Shown here piece by piece: positions 1-6,823 of a stretch of 6,823 nt of DNA (its first letter is position 1; every line of letters starts with the position of its first letter). This DNA is from Paracoccaceae bacterium (GTDB lineage: Bacteria > Pseudomonadota > Alphaproteobacteria > Rhodobacterales > Rhodobacteraceae): assembly GCA_003535335.1 (NCBI GenBank), contig DOHJ01000181.1:4716-11538 (forward strand), given 5' to 3'. A program made the position numbers and the translations under genes. A model generated the notes under the pieces. That model was not told the DNA's origin, ran no database searches, and worked only from the letters and a program-made list of their open reading frames with translations.

Positions 1-159
1 GGCACTTCGGATGCGCGGTTTGTCAAGAATCATTGCCCCGTGGTTGAATTTGGTCTGGTTGGCAAAACCATGCATCAGGTGGACGAGCGGGTTGAGGTGG
101 TTCAGATTGAGCAGCTGAAACAAATATATACACGGATTTTACGTGACTATTTCGCATGA
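1..159 (+). CDS. dapE: Succinyl-diaminopimelate desuccinylase DapE, C-terminal fragment (5' end outside window)
   Basis: Only the last 52 codons are present, in frame from base 1 and ending with TGA at 157-159. They begin GTSDARF, continue [18 protein letters not shown] and end in a helix rich in Ile, Leu and Tyr, which is the recognisable C-terminus of the M20-family zinc enzyme DapE. From family knowledge, DapE hydrolyses N-succinyl-LL-2,6-diaminopimelate to LL-diaminopimelate and succinate in the cytoplasm, feeding lysine and peptidoglycan synthesis. The His in TMHQVDE (codon 73-75) matches the metal-ligand histidine near the C-terminus of characterised DapE (TIHKVNE in gamma-proteobacterial enzymes). 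The remaining metal ligands and the dimerisation domain lie upstream of the window. The stop overlaps the next start as ATGA. The main alternative is another M20 peptidase (for example an ArgE-like deacetylase), but the [15 protein letters not shown] run favours DapE. Confidence 0.9.
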   Translation, partial: GTSDARFVKNHCPVVEFGLVGKTMHQVDERVEVVQIEQLKQIYTRILRDYFA

Positions 160-578
160 AACCGCAAATATTCGAAACCGATGACCTTGATAGTTGCTTA
201 TCACTGCGCCGCGCGGTTTTCATTGACGAGCAAGGGGTTCCCGAAGCTGAAGAGCAGGATGAATATGATGCAAATGCGATTCACTTATTGGCAACAGATG
301 GGAACATAGCCGTTGGATGTGCCCGAATTGTATTAAATGATCATGTAGGAAAGATAGGGCGCGTTTGTGTGTTAAAATCACATCGTGGCGCGGGATTAGG
401 CTCTGATTTAATCAATGCAGCCCTAACGTGGCTTCAAAAAGAACAAGGCGTTAAATTGGCCCGGTTAGGGGCGCAAACTCATGCATTGGGGTTTTATGAA
501 CGTTTGGGTTTTGCGGTTGTCGGACCTGAATATCAGGATGCGGGCATTGCGCATTTTGATATGGAGCGTAAGCTTTGA
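156..578 (+). CDS. GNAT-family N-acetyltransferase (YjcF/ElaA-like), substrate unknown
   Basis: A complete 140-residue single-domain GNAT protein. The acetyl-CoA-binding motif A is clear: a beta strand [15 protein letters not shown] at residues 68-82, with the pyrophosphate-binding loop R77-G-A-G-L-G82. The C-terminal half carries [16 protein letters not shown] (104-119), the usual GNAT motif B with the conserved Tyr114, and ends with HFDMERKL. The N-terminal [18 protein letters not shown] (21-38) is typical of the YjcF/ElaA-like subgroup, which transfers acetyl from acetyl-CoA to an amine; the physiological acceptor in this subgroup is mostly unknown. There is no signal peptide or membrane segment, so it should be cytosolic. 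The ATG at 156 overlaps the dapE stop by 4 nt and has no obvious Shine-Dalgarno sequence of its own, so translation is probably coupled to dapE. The role is not predictable from sequence; the position after dapE suggests, but does not show, a link to amino-acid metabolism. Confidence 0.9.
   Translation: MKPQIFETDDLDSCLSLRRAVFIDEQGVPEAEEQDEYDANAIHLLATDGNIAVGCARIVLNDHVGKIGRVCVLKSHRGAGLGSDLINAALTWLQKEQGVKLARLGAQTHALGFYERLGFAVVGPEYQDAGIAHFDMERKL
563..566 (+). promoter_or_regulatory. Ribosome binding site GGAG supporting the TTG start at 575
   Basis: GGAG lies inside the last codons of the GNAT gene and is separated by 8 nt (567-574) from the TTG at 575-577. This spacing is near ideal and supports the rare TTG as the start of the next gene, against the in-frame ATG at 599-601, which would cut off the conserved first beta strand. 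The function is inferred from spacing only. Confidence 0.6.
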
Positions 579-1162
579 GGCAGAAAAATCTAGTCCTTAT
601 GCTAAAAGAACCCCGCGCGGGCCGTGTTAAAACCCGTCTTGGCCGCGATATTGGCATGACAGTTTCGGCATGGTGGTTCCGCCATCAGGTAAACCGCTTG
701 TTGCGCGATTTAACAGATCCGCGTTGGCAACTTATTTTATCAGTCTCGCCTGACATCGAAGGACTACAAAGCCGAGTTTGGCCCGCACATTTTATGCGGC
801 TGCCACAGGGCAGAGGCGATTTAGGTGTCCGGATGAGGCGGGTTTTTCATAACGCACCGATGGGACCTGTGGTAATTATCGGCGGCGACATACCCGGGAT
901 TAGCCGCCACCACATTTCCCAAGCTTTTGATGAATTAGGCAAGAATAGAGCCGTTTTTGGCCCTGCCACAGACGGAGGCTACTGGTTGGTTGGCTTGAAA
1001 CGCACAACACCCCTGCCAGCGGGTTTATTCAAGCGAGTCCGCTGGTCCAGCAAACATGCTTTGGCAGACACTCTGGCCACAATGCCTGAATATAATCCCG
1101 CTATGATATCGACATTGCAAGATGTGGACACCGCCGCTGATCTTGCCAAGATTGGCCGATGA
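575..1162 (+). CDS. DUF2064 / TIGR04282-type GT-A fold glycosyltransferase or nucleotidyltransferase-like protein
   Basis: A complete 195-residue protein. Motifs in order: LVLMLKEP followed by RAGRVKTRLG (residues 6-23), a nucleotide-binding loop resembling that of MobA/CofC-type enzymes; GGDIPGI at 103-109, the GT-A acidic metal/nucleotide site (Asp105); FGPATDGGYWLVGL at 128-141, the family hallmark; and LQDVDT at 181-186 near the C-terminus. The fold implies binding of an NDP-sugar or nucleotide, but the reaction is not established. Some TIGR04282 members are linked to arsenosugar synthesis, and no arsenic gene is visible here, so that role should not be assumed. The start is TTG at 575, overlapping the GNAT stop as TTGA, with GGAG 8 nt upstream; starting at Met9 would delete the first core strand. 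There is no transmembrane segment or signal peptide. It is probably co-translated with the GNAT gene. Family assignment is secure, function is not. Confidence 0.88.
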   Translation: MRQKNLVLMLKEPRAGRVKTRLGRDIGMTVSAWWFRHQVNRLLRDLTDPRWQLILSVSPDIEGLQSRVWPAHFMRLPQGRGDLGVRMRRVFHNAPMGPVVIIGGDIPGISRHHISQAFDELGKNRAVFGPATDGGYWLVGLKRTTPLPAGLFKRVRWSSKHALADTLATMPEYNPAMISTLQDVDTAADLAKIGR

Positions 1163-1193
1163 CGCCAGCGCACAAGCGTGCTAGATCATTCAA

Positions 1194-3446
1194 ATGAAAC
1201 GTATTCCAACAAAGCAGGAAATCTTGAACTGGATTTCCGATAACCCGACCCTGACCAACAAACGCGATATCGCTCGTGCCTTTGGCATCAAGGGTGCCGC
1301 GCGTATTGACTTGAAACGTATCCTGCGAGAGCTGGAAGCAGAGGGTCATTTGCAAAAACGCAATAAAACCTATCGTGACCCTGATAAATTGCCGCCAGTC
1401 AGTATTTTGCAGATTTTGGCACCGGATATGAACGGTGATTTATTTGCACGCCCGCTGGAATGGCATGGCGAAGCCGCCGAGCCTAAGGTTTTACTGATTC
1501 ATAAATCCTCTGATCCTGCGCTGGGCGAAAATGACCGGATATTAGCCCGCTTAAGCGAAGTGAAGGATGAGGATCATCAATACGAGGGCCGTTTGATCCG
1601 CCGTATCGGCACAAATCCAATCCGCCTGCTGGGGGTTTTCCGCAAATATTCTGACGGTGGCCGTATCCTGCCGATTGACAAGGGCAGCGACAAGGAATGG
1701 CAAGTTAACGAGCGCGATATAAATGGTGCCAAAGATGGCGAACTGGTGCAAGCAGAGCGCAGCGGTCCTAAAAATCGCATGGGCTTGCCCAATGCGCGCA
1801 TTGTAAATCGTTTGGGGGATCCATCCCAACCCCGCGCCGTTTCACTGATTGCCATACATCAACACGATATTCCCGACCAATTTCCAGATGAGCTGATAGC
1901 AGAAGCTGACAAGGCCAAGCCCGCACCGCTGGGAAAACGAGAGGATTTGCGTGAAATGCTGCTGATCACAATTGATCCGGCCGATGCGCGTGACCATGAT
2001 GATGCCTGTTATGCCCATGCCGATGATGATCCAAAGAACAAGGGTGGCCATGTGGTTTGGGTGGCAATTGCCGATGTGGCTCATTACGTCACACCCGGAT
2101 CAGAACTGGATATCGAGGCACGCAAGCGCGGCAATTCCACCTATTTCCCCGACCGCGTTGTGCCCATGTTGCCAGACCGGCTGTCGGGTGATTTGTGCTC
2201 ATTACACGAAGGCGTTCCACGGGCTTGCATGGCTGTACGGATGGTGCTGGATTCTAGCGGTAACAAGATTAGTCATCGTTTTTGCCGTGCAATGATGAAA
2301 TCAGCGGCATCACTGAATTATGAAGAGGTGCAAGCGGCAATAGATGGTGAGCCAAATGACAAGGTAAAACCGCTACTTTCCCCTGTATTAGAGCCACTTT
2401 ATGCGGCCTATTATGCCTTGCGAGAGGCGCGAAAACATCGTCAACCGCTGGATCTGGATTTACCTGAACGGCGGATTGAATTGTCAGATGACGGGAATGT
2501 AAAGGCTGTGAATTTCAAAGAACGTCTGGACGCTCACCGGATGATCGAAGAATTCATGGTGCTGGCAAATGTTGCTGCTGCCGAAGAATTGGTTAGCAAG
2601 CGCACACCACTGCTTTTTCGGGTGCATGAAGAGCCAAGCCCTGAAAAACTGGATGCTTTGCGTAAAGTCGCTGTGTCAGCTGGATTAGTCTTGGCCAAAG
2701 GGCAGGTTTTACAAACGCGTCACCTAAACAATCTGCTAACGCAGGCAGCGGGTACCGAGTTTAGTGAACAGATTAACCTGTCAACTTTGCGCTCGATGAC
2801 CCAAGCCTATTACGGGCGCGAAAATTTTGGGCATTTCGGTTTGGCTTTGAAAAATTACGCCCATTTTACCTCACCTATTCGGCGTTATTCCGATTTGATC
2901 GTGCACCGCGCATTGATAACGGCGAATAAGTGGGGTTCTGATGGTTTGCAGCCTGATGAAATTGAGCGCCTTGAAGAAACCGCCAAACACATATCCGATA
3001 CCGAGCGGCGCTCAATGATGGCAGAGCGTGATACAACAGATCGTTATCTGGCGGCGTATTTATCCGAACGTATCGGTGCCGAATTTAACGGACGTATTTC
3101 CGGCATTGCCAAATTTGGTGTGTTTGCCCGACTGGATGAAACCGGCGCAGATGGTTTGATACCAATCCGTACCTTGGGGCGTGAATATTTTCGCTATGAC
3201 CCCGACAATCAGACACTAACGGGCGAAGAAACGGGGTTAAAGCTTGGTTTGGGTGTGCCGGTTACGGTTCGTTTGGCTGAATCTGTTGCGGTAACCGGTG
3301 GTTTAATTCTAGAGCTGTTGTCAGTCGACGGTAAAGCAATATCAAAAGGCAGCGGGCGGCGATCAGGCAAAGGGCCGGTACGTCGCAAAGCCAACAAGTC
3401 TCGACGCAAAACCGCGAAAATAAAACGCAAAACTGCCCGAAACTGA
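1194..3446 (+). CDS. rnr: Ribonuclease R (3'-5' exoribonuclease)
   Basis: A complete 750-residue protein of normal RNase R length. RNase R degrades RNA processively from the 3' end, including structured RNA; it acts in rRNA and mRNA turnover and, with tmRNA/SmpB, on non-stop mRNAs. Approximate domains: N-terminal winged helix, 4-55; two cold-shock OB domains, about 66-215; RNB catalytic domain, about 250-575; S1 domain, about 627-712; basic tail, 717-750. The catalytic acidic cluster TIDPADARDHDDA (259-271) supplies Asp261, Asp267, Asp269 and Asp270, matching the four metal-binding aspartates of the RNase II/R family. RKRGNSTYFPDRVVPMLP (310-327) and YAHFTSPIRRYSDLIVHR (555-572) are further RNB signatures, and FNGRISGIAKFGVFARLD (631-648) opens the S1 domain. 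The ATG at 1194 is the first start after an in-frame TAG at 1182-1184. No good Shine-Dalgarno is seen. It follows the DUF2064 gene by 31 nt and is probably cotranscribed, although an internal promoter cannot be excluded. Confidence 0.97.
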   Translation: MKRIPTKQEILNWISDNPTLTNKRDIARAFGIKGAARIDLKRILRELEAEGHLQKRNKTYRDPDKLPPVSILQILAPDMNGDLFARPLEWHGEAAEPKVLLIHKSSDPALGENDRILARLSEVKDEDHQYEGRLIRRIGTNPIRLLGVFRKYSDGGRILPIDKGSDKEWQVNERDINGAKDGELVQAERSGPKNRMGLPNARIVNRLGDPSQPRAVSLIAIHQHDIPDQFPDELIAEADKAKPAPLGKREDLREMLLITIDPADARDHDDACYAHADDDPKNKGGHVVWVAIADVAHYVTPGSELDIEARKRGNSTYFPDRVVPMLPDRLSGDLCSLHEGVPRACMAVRMVLDSSGNKISHRFCRAMMKSAASLNYEEVQAAIDGEPNDKVKPLLSPVLEPLYAAYYALREARKHRQPLDLDLPERRIELSDDGNVKAVNFKERLDAHRMIEEFMVLANVAAAEELVSKRTPLLFRVHEEPSPEKLDALRKVAVSAGLVLAKGQVLQTRHLNNLLTQAAGTEFSEQINLSTLRSMTQAYYGRENFGHFGLALKNYAHFTSPIRRYSDLIVHRALITANKWGSDGLQPDEIERLEETAKHISDTERRSMMAERDTTDRYLAAYLSERIGAEFNGRISGIAKFGVFARLDETGADGLIPIRTLGREYFRYDPDNQTLTGEETGLKLGLGVPVTVRLAESVAVTGGLILELLSVDGKAISKGSGRRSGKGPVRRKANKSRRKTAKIKRKTARN
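3381..3443 (+). repeat. Three tandem 21-nt (7-codon) units encoding the basic tail of RNase R
   Basis: The last 21 codons of rnr align as three consecutive heptads: RRKANKS (3381-3401), RRKTAKI (3402-3422) and KRKTARN (3423-3443), directly followed by TGA. Each unit keeps the CGC AAA (Arg-Lys) codons at positions 2-3. By hand count, units 1 and 2 match at 13 of 21 bases, and so do units 2 and 3. The encoded pattern is [R/K]-R-K-[A/T]-x-[K/R]-x. This looks like a decayed in-frame duplication, though low-complexity basic composition alone could give part of the match. Confidence 0.55.
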
Positions 3447-3481
3447 AAGTGAACTGGCCGTTTGGAAAACCACAATAGCGC
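3447..3481. other. 35-nt convergent intergenic spacer between rnr and smc
   Basis: This is the only gap between the facing stop codons of rnr (TGA 3444-3446) and smc (TAA, read on the minus strand at 3484-3482). I see no GC-rich stem followed by a T run on either strand; the best pairing is a 4-bp GTTT/AAAC stem. Transcription of each gene may therefore end inside or beyond the other, or use Rho. That is inference from the absence of a motif. Confidence 0.5.
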
Positions 3482-6400
3482 TTAAGCAACCATCGTTTCA
3501 GCTTTCTTCAGGTCAACGCTGACAAGCTGGCTAACCCCGAGTTCAGCCATTGTCACGCCAAACAACCGATCCATTCGCGCCATCGTCACAGCGTGGTGGG
3601 TGATAATCAAAAATCGCGTATCGGTGCGACGAGTCATTTCGTCCAGCATGTCACAAAAACGGGTGACGTTGGCATCATCAAGTGGCGCATCAACTTCGTC
3701 CAGCACACAAATTGGCGCGGGGTTGGCAAGGAAGACGGCAAAAATCAGCGCCAATGCTGTAAGCGTTTGCTCGCCACCCGATAGCAGGGAAAGTGTCGAC
3801 AGTTTCTTGCCCGGGGGCTGACACATGATTTCCAGACCGGCTTCAAGTGGATCATCACTTTCAACCAAAACCAGCTTGGCCTCACCGCCGCCGAACAGGT
3901 GTGAAAACAACAGACCAAAGTTGGAATTTACTTGTTCAAACGCAGTTAATAGGCGTTCGCGACCTTCTTTATTCAGGCTGAAAATGCCCGTGCGTAATTT
4001 CTTGGTCGCCTCTTCCAGATCCGTTTTTTCACCCAGCAAACTATCATGTTCTTCCTGTACTTCCTTGGCGTCTTCTTCGGCCCGCAAATTCACCGCGCCC
4101 AGCGCGTCCCTTTGCCGTTTTAAACGGTTTATACTGGCTTCAATATTTTCGGATGACGGCATTTTATCCGGGTCTACATCCAGATTTTCAAGCAGATCTT
4201 GCGGTGTAGTTTCCTGTTCTTCCTCGATTCGATCCACCGCATAAGCCACAGTTTCCTTGGCAGCGTCAGCGCGGGCTTCGGCACGGGCGCGGGCTTCGCG
4301 GTCTTGGGATGCGTTGCGTTCAGACTGGCGTTCTTGATCAACAGCATCGCGTAAAATGGTTTCAGCCTCGGCCAGATTATCGGCCGCTTTACGGCGCCGG
4401 GCTTCGGCATCATCAATGGCATCAGTTAGCTCATCGCGCTTGGCTGCGATTTCCTCAGGCGCTGCACTGGCTTCTTTCAGCTCGGCTTCGGATAAGGATT
4501 TGCGCTCACTCAGTTCTGAAATGCGTTTTTCTGCAGTTTCCAAACGGTATTTCCAGCCAGAAACCTCCGTGGTAATTTCCTGACTGCGCTTGGTCCTTGC
4601 GTCGCCTTCACGGCGCAACTCATCAAATGCGCTGCGCTTGGTCATCATGGTAATCCGTGCGGCTTCAACTGTCATTTTGGTGTCTTCAACCTCGGCACGG
4701 GCTGTCTCCAGATCAGCCAGATCAGACGCGGAATTTTCTGCTTCTCGCAAACGCTGGCGCGCTTCGGATGCTTCTTCTTCAAAACGTCTAACCGCAAGGC
4801 CAAGGTTTTCAAGCTTGCCTGTGGCAATGCTTTGGTCGGCCTCTGCCTTTGACAAAACACGGTTGGCTTCTGTTACACAACGATCTGCATCACGCCTTGC
4901 ATCACGCGCTTTTTGGTCATCAAGCGTCAAGCGCTTTAATTCGGCCGACAGTAAATCATGCGCACGTGAAGTGCCTTCGGCCTTGGCGCTTGCTTCTTCC
5001 AGATCGCGTTTTAATTCAACCAACCGGTTTAATTGTTGCAAGCGCAGCGCAGCGGCACTTGGGGCGTCTTCGGCACCTGCGCGAAATCCATCCCAACGCC
5101 ATAAATCCCCCTCAAGACTGACAAGCCGCTGACCGGGCTTTAGCTCGGCTTGCAGTCGCGCACCATCTTGGGCATTTATCAATCCAATTTGGCCGACACG
5201 ACGGACCAGAACTTCGGGAACTGTCACAAAATTACTTAGGGAATCTATGCCATCGGGCAATGTTTGTGAAACTGGATAAGCAGGTAAAACGGCCCAGCCA
5301 GAAGAACCTTTCGGCCCAATTTCAGGCGCACGCAAATCATCGGCCAATGCAGCGCCCAGCGCCTTTTCATACCCAGACTGAACCTGCAAATCATCCAGAA
5401 CCTGACCACCTTCGGCTGTGTCACGATCAACCAGTTTGGTTAACACACCGACTTCGGCCCGCAACGCGTTTGCCTCACCTTCTGCCTCGCTACGTTCTGC
5501 ACGCGCGTCTGCTTCACGGGCGTGCGCTTGCGAACGTGCTTCATCCGCTTGAACCAACGCGGCTTCGGCGGCTTGCGCAGCCGTTGTCGCGGTAACTTGC
5601 GCTGTTTCAGCAATTTTAAAATCCTGCGCTGAGCGCACAAGCATTTCTTTTGAAACAGACACTGCAGCGCGTGCTCTCTCGGCTTCGGCTTCGTTTTTAT
5701 CCAGCGTCTTACGGCTGTCTTCTTGCAACCGCAGTGCCGAATGGTGCCGTGCGGCCAACCGTGCCACATCTTCGGTAATTTGTGATAGGCTTGCTTCTCG
5801 ATCTTGCAAAATACTTGCCGCATTTCGGGATTCTTCGCCAGCAGCTTCCAGACGCGCATCATGACCTTGGCTGGCTTTGGAAATTTGATCTTGCTCCCAC
5901 TCCAAGCGCTTGATCGTTTCGCCTGCGTCCTTGTTCAGTTCGGCCTCGCGGTCCATGTCGCGGCTTAACTGGTTGATCCGGGATGTCAGGTTTTCGATCA
6001 TTTGCAAGGCTTGCGCCTCTTGGTTTTTCAAGGTGTCACGCTGCACAGATAGTCGCTGTAAAACTGCGGCGGCTATGGCTTCTTCCTCACGTTGTGCCGG
6101 CAACTTGCCTTCGCTTTGTTCACGGAGTCTAGTTGCAGATCGGGCTGCCCCTTCGGCCTGTGCCGCCTGTTTTGTGCGCTCGGTCAAAAGGGCTTGGGCC
6201 TGCGCGTATGCTTCATCCGCTTCCTTCCAGCGGCGATATAATAAAAGGCCTTCGGATTTGCGTAAATCATCGCCAATTGTGCGGTAACGTGCGGCTTGTC
6301 GTGCTTGTCGTGCCAATTGCGCCAATTGACTGGCCAGCTGCTCAATCACATCATCAACCCGGGCCAGATTGGTTTCTGTGCCTTTCAGTTTCAGCTCGGC

Positions 6401-6823
6401 TTCGTGGCGGCGCTGATACAGCCCCGAAATGCCTGCGGCTTCTTCCAAAATCCGACGTCGGGATTTTGGCTTGGCATTGATCAGCTCACTTATCTGCCCC
6501 TGCCGCACCAAAGCCGGTGAGTGCGACCCCGTCGAGGCATCGGCAAACAGCATCTGCACGTCCCGCGCGCGAACGTCTTTGGAATTGGCCTTGTAAGCAC
6601 TGCCAGCATCGCGGGTGATGCGGCGCACAACTTCCAGAGTGTCGGAATCGTTGAAACCGGCGGGGGCCAAACGATCAGAATTATCAATGGTGATAGAGAC
6701 TTCGGCAAAATTACGGGCCGGGCGGCTGGCGGCACCGGCAAAAATAACATCCTCCATGCCGCCGCCCCGCATGGCGGTGGGGCGGTTTTCACCCATCACC
6801 CAACGCAAGGCTTCCAGCAAATT
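3482..6823 (-). CDS. smc: Chromosome segregation protein SMC (condensin ATPase), 5' end outside window
   Basis: 1113 residues are visible, entering the window as NLLEALRWVMGE and ending ...KKAETMVA with TAA. SMC homodimers with ScpA/ScpB form the bacterial condensin that loads at parS-ParB sites and aligns chromosome arms; scpA and scpB are not in this window. Residues are counted from the right edge. The N-terminal head has RPTAMRGGGMEDVIFAG (14-30) and a Q-loop LVRQGQISEL (Gln108, Gln110). Ala/Glu-rich coiled-coil arms span about 150-465 and 590-930, around a hinge at about 470-595 with GYEKALGAALADDLRAP and EGDLWRWDGF. The C-terminal head has LFGGGEAKLVL, the ABC signature LSGGE (1014-1018), Walker B ICVLDEVDAPLD with catalytic Glu1043, and a switch histidine in IITHH. 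The Walker A loop (GPNGCGKS in the family), which normally lies just before NLLEALRW, is cut off, so the TTG at 6820-6818 is an internal leucine codon and not the start. About 30-40 residues and the promoter are missing. Confidence 0.97.
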   Translation of the reverse strand, partial: NLLEALRWVMGENRPTAMRGGGMEDVIFAGAASRPARNFAEVSITIDNSDRLAPAGFNDSDTLEVVRRITRDAGSAYKANSKDVRARDVQMLFADASTGSHSPALVRQGQISELINAKPKSRRRILEEAAGISGLYQRRHEAELKLKGTETNLARVDDVIEQLASQLAQLARQARQAARYRTIGDDLRKSEGLLLYRRWKEADEAYAQAQALLTERTKQAAQAEGAARSATRLREQSEGKLPAQREEEAIAAAVLQRLSVQRDTLKNQEAQALQMIENLTSRINQLSRDMDREAELNKDAGETIKRLEWEQDQISKASQGHDARLEAAGEESRNAASILQDREASLSQITEDVARLAARHHSALRLQEDSRKTLDKNEAEAERARAAVSVSKEMLVRSAQDFKIAETAQVTATTAAQAAEAALVQADEARSQAHAREADARAERSEAEGEANALRAEVGVLTKLVDRDTAEGGQVLDDLQVQSGYEKALGAALADDLRAPEIGPKGSSGWAVLPAYPVSQTLPDGIDSLSNFVTVPEVLVRRVGQIGLINAQDGARLQAELKPGQRLVSLEGDLWRWDGFRAGAEDAPSAAALRLQQLNRLVELKRDLEEASAKAEGTSRAHDLLSAELKRLTLDDQKARDARRDADRCVTEANRVLSKAEADQSIATGKLENLGLAVRRFEEEASEARQRLREAENSASDLADLETARAEVEDTKMTVEAARITMMTKRSAFDELRREGDARTKRSQEITTEVSGWKYRLETAEKRISELSERKSLSEAELKEASAAPEEIAAKRDELTDAIDDAEARRRKAADNLAEAETILRDAVDQERQSERNASQDREARARAEARADAAKETVAYAVDRIEEEQETTPQDLLENLDVDPDKMPSSENIEASINRLKRQRDALGAVNLRAEEDAKEVQEEHDSLLGEKTDLEEATKKLRTGIFSLNKEGRERLLTAFEQVNSNFGLLFSHLFGGGEAKLVLVESDDPLEAGLEIMCQPPGKKLSTLSLLSGGEQTLTALALIFAVFLANPAPICVLDEVDAPLDDANVTRFCDMLDEMTRRTDTRFLIITHHAVTMARMDRLFGVTMAELGVSQLVSVDLKKAETMVA

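Noticed and set aside
181..540. GNAT gene as possible recent horizontal transfer because of lower G+C
   Set aside because: A hand count gives about 47% G+C, only slightly below the neighbours, and the stop/start overlaps on both sides argue for a long-standing place in the operon.
1170..1181. Small inverted repeat GCAC-AAGC-GTGC in the gap before rnr
   Set aside because: Only a 4-bp stem with no T run; too weak to call a terminator or regulatory hairpin.
1968..2006. His in place of the Phe/Met seen in the E. coli RNase R/II catalytic motif (DARDHDDA)
   Set aside because: I recall this as common in alphaproteobacterial RNase R, and all four catalytic aspartates are intact.
1972..2295. 107-codon + strand frame inside rnr beginning with a Met/Pro/Val-rich run
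   Set aside because: A +1 frame shadow over the RNase R catalytic Asp cluster; the Met run comes from GATGATG codons of the acidic stretch.
3477..3487. Palindromes AGCGCT and GCTTAAGC around the smc stop codon
   Set aside because: Short palindromes expected by chance; no paired copy or half-site elsewhere suggests a binding site.
3825..4244. 139-codon open frame on the + strand, Ser/Arg-rich, antisense to the smc C-terminal region
   Set aside because: The same antisense effect; the protein is Ser/Arg-rich without motifs, and the minus-strand SMC frame here is strongly conserved.
4590..5132. 180-codon open frame on the + strand, Ser/Arg/Ala-rich, antisense to smc
   Set aside because: It is the mirror of the Ala/Glu/Arg-rich coiled coil on the other strand; the composition is low complexity, no domain is recognisable, and it lies wholly within a certain gene.
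5440..5862. 140-codon minus-strand frame overlapping smc in another frame, Lys/Arg-rich
   Set aside because: An out-of-frame reading of the coiled coil; the in-frame SMC product is continuous through this region with no sign of a frameshift.
4070..6710. Very frequent CTTCGGC-like 7-mers on the + strand, looking like a dispersed uptake or recognition repeat
   Set aside because: They are the complement of GCC GAA / GAA GCC (Ala-Glu) codons in the SMC coiled coil and are rare outside it, so amino-acid composition and codon choice explain them.

Overview
The window looks like ordinary chromosomal housekeeping DNA from an alphaproteobacterium, most likely of the order Rhodobacterales (Roseobacter/Rhodobacter group) with a moderate rather than high G+C content. 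That placement is inferred from remembered family patterns: the RNase R N-terminus (IPTKQEIL...GIKGAARIDLKRIL), the alphaproteobacterial SMC hinge ending in EGDLWRWDGF, and the DapE tail. A database search would be needed to fix the genus.

Positions 1-3446 (+ strand) hold a tightly packed gene run. It starts with the 3' end of dapE (lysine/diaminopimelate biosynthesis; 5' part outside the window). Next comes a small GNAT acetyltransferase whose ATG overlaps the dapE stop as ATGA. A DUF2064/TIGR04282-type GT-A fold protein follows, starting with TTG that overlaps the GNAT stop as TTGA. After a 31-nt gap comes rnr, encoding the 3'-5' exoribonuclease RNase R, complete at 750 residues with a lysine/arginine-rich tail. 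The overlaps imply translational coupling and probably one transcript for at least the first three genes.

Positions 3482-6823 (- strand) hold smc, the chromosome-condensation ATPase. It converges on rnr with only 35 nt between the stop codons. The gene runs off the right edge: its C-terminal head, both coiled-coil arms and the hinge are inside, but the Walker A segment and true start are outside.

No RNA gene, mobile element, CRISPR array, phage gene or origin was seen, and there is no gene-free stretch longer than 35 nt. I found no evidence of a new biological system. The points most worth a second look are a three-copy heptad repeat that builds the basic tail of RNase R, the short and glycine-poor SMC hinge, and the coupled GNAT-DUF2064 pair of unknown substrate lying between dapE and rnr.
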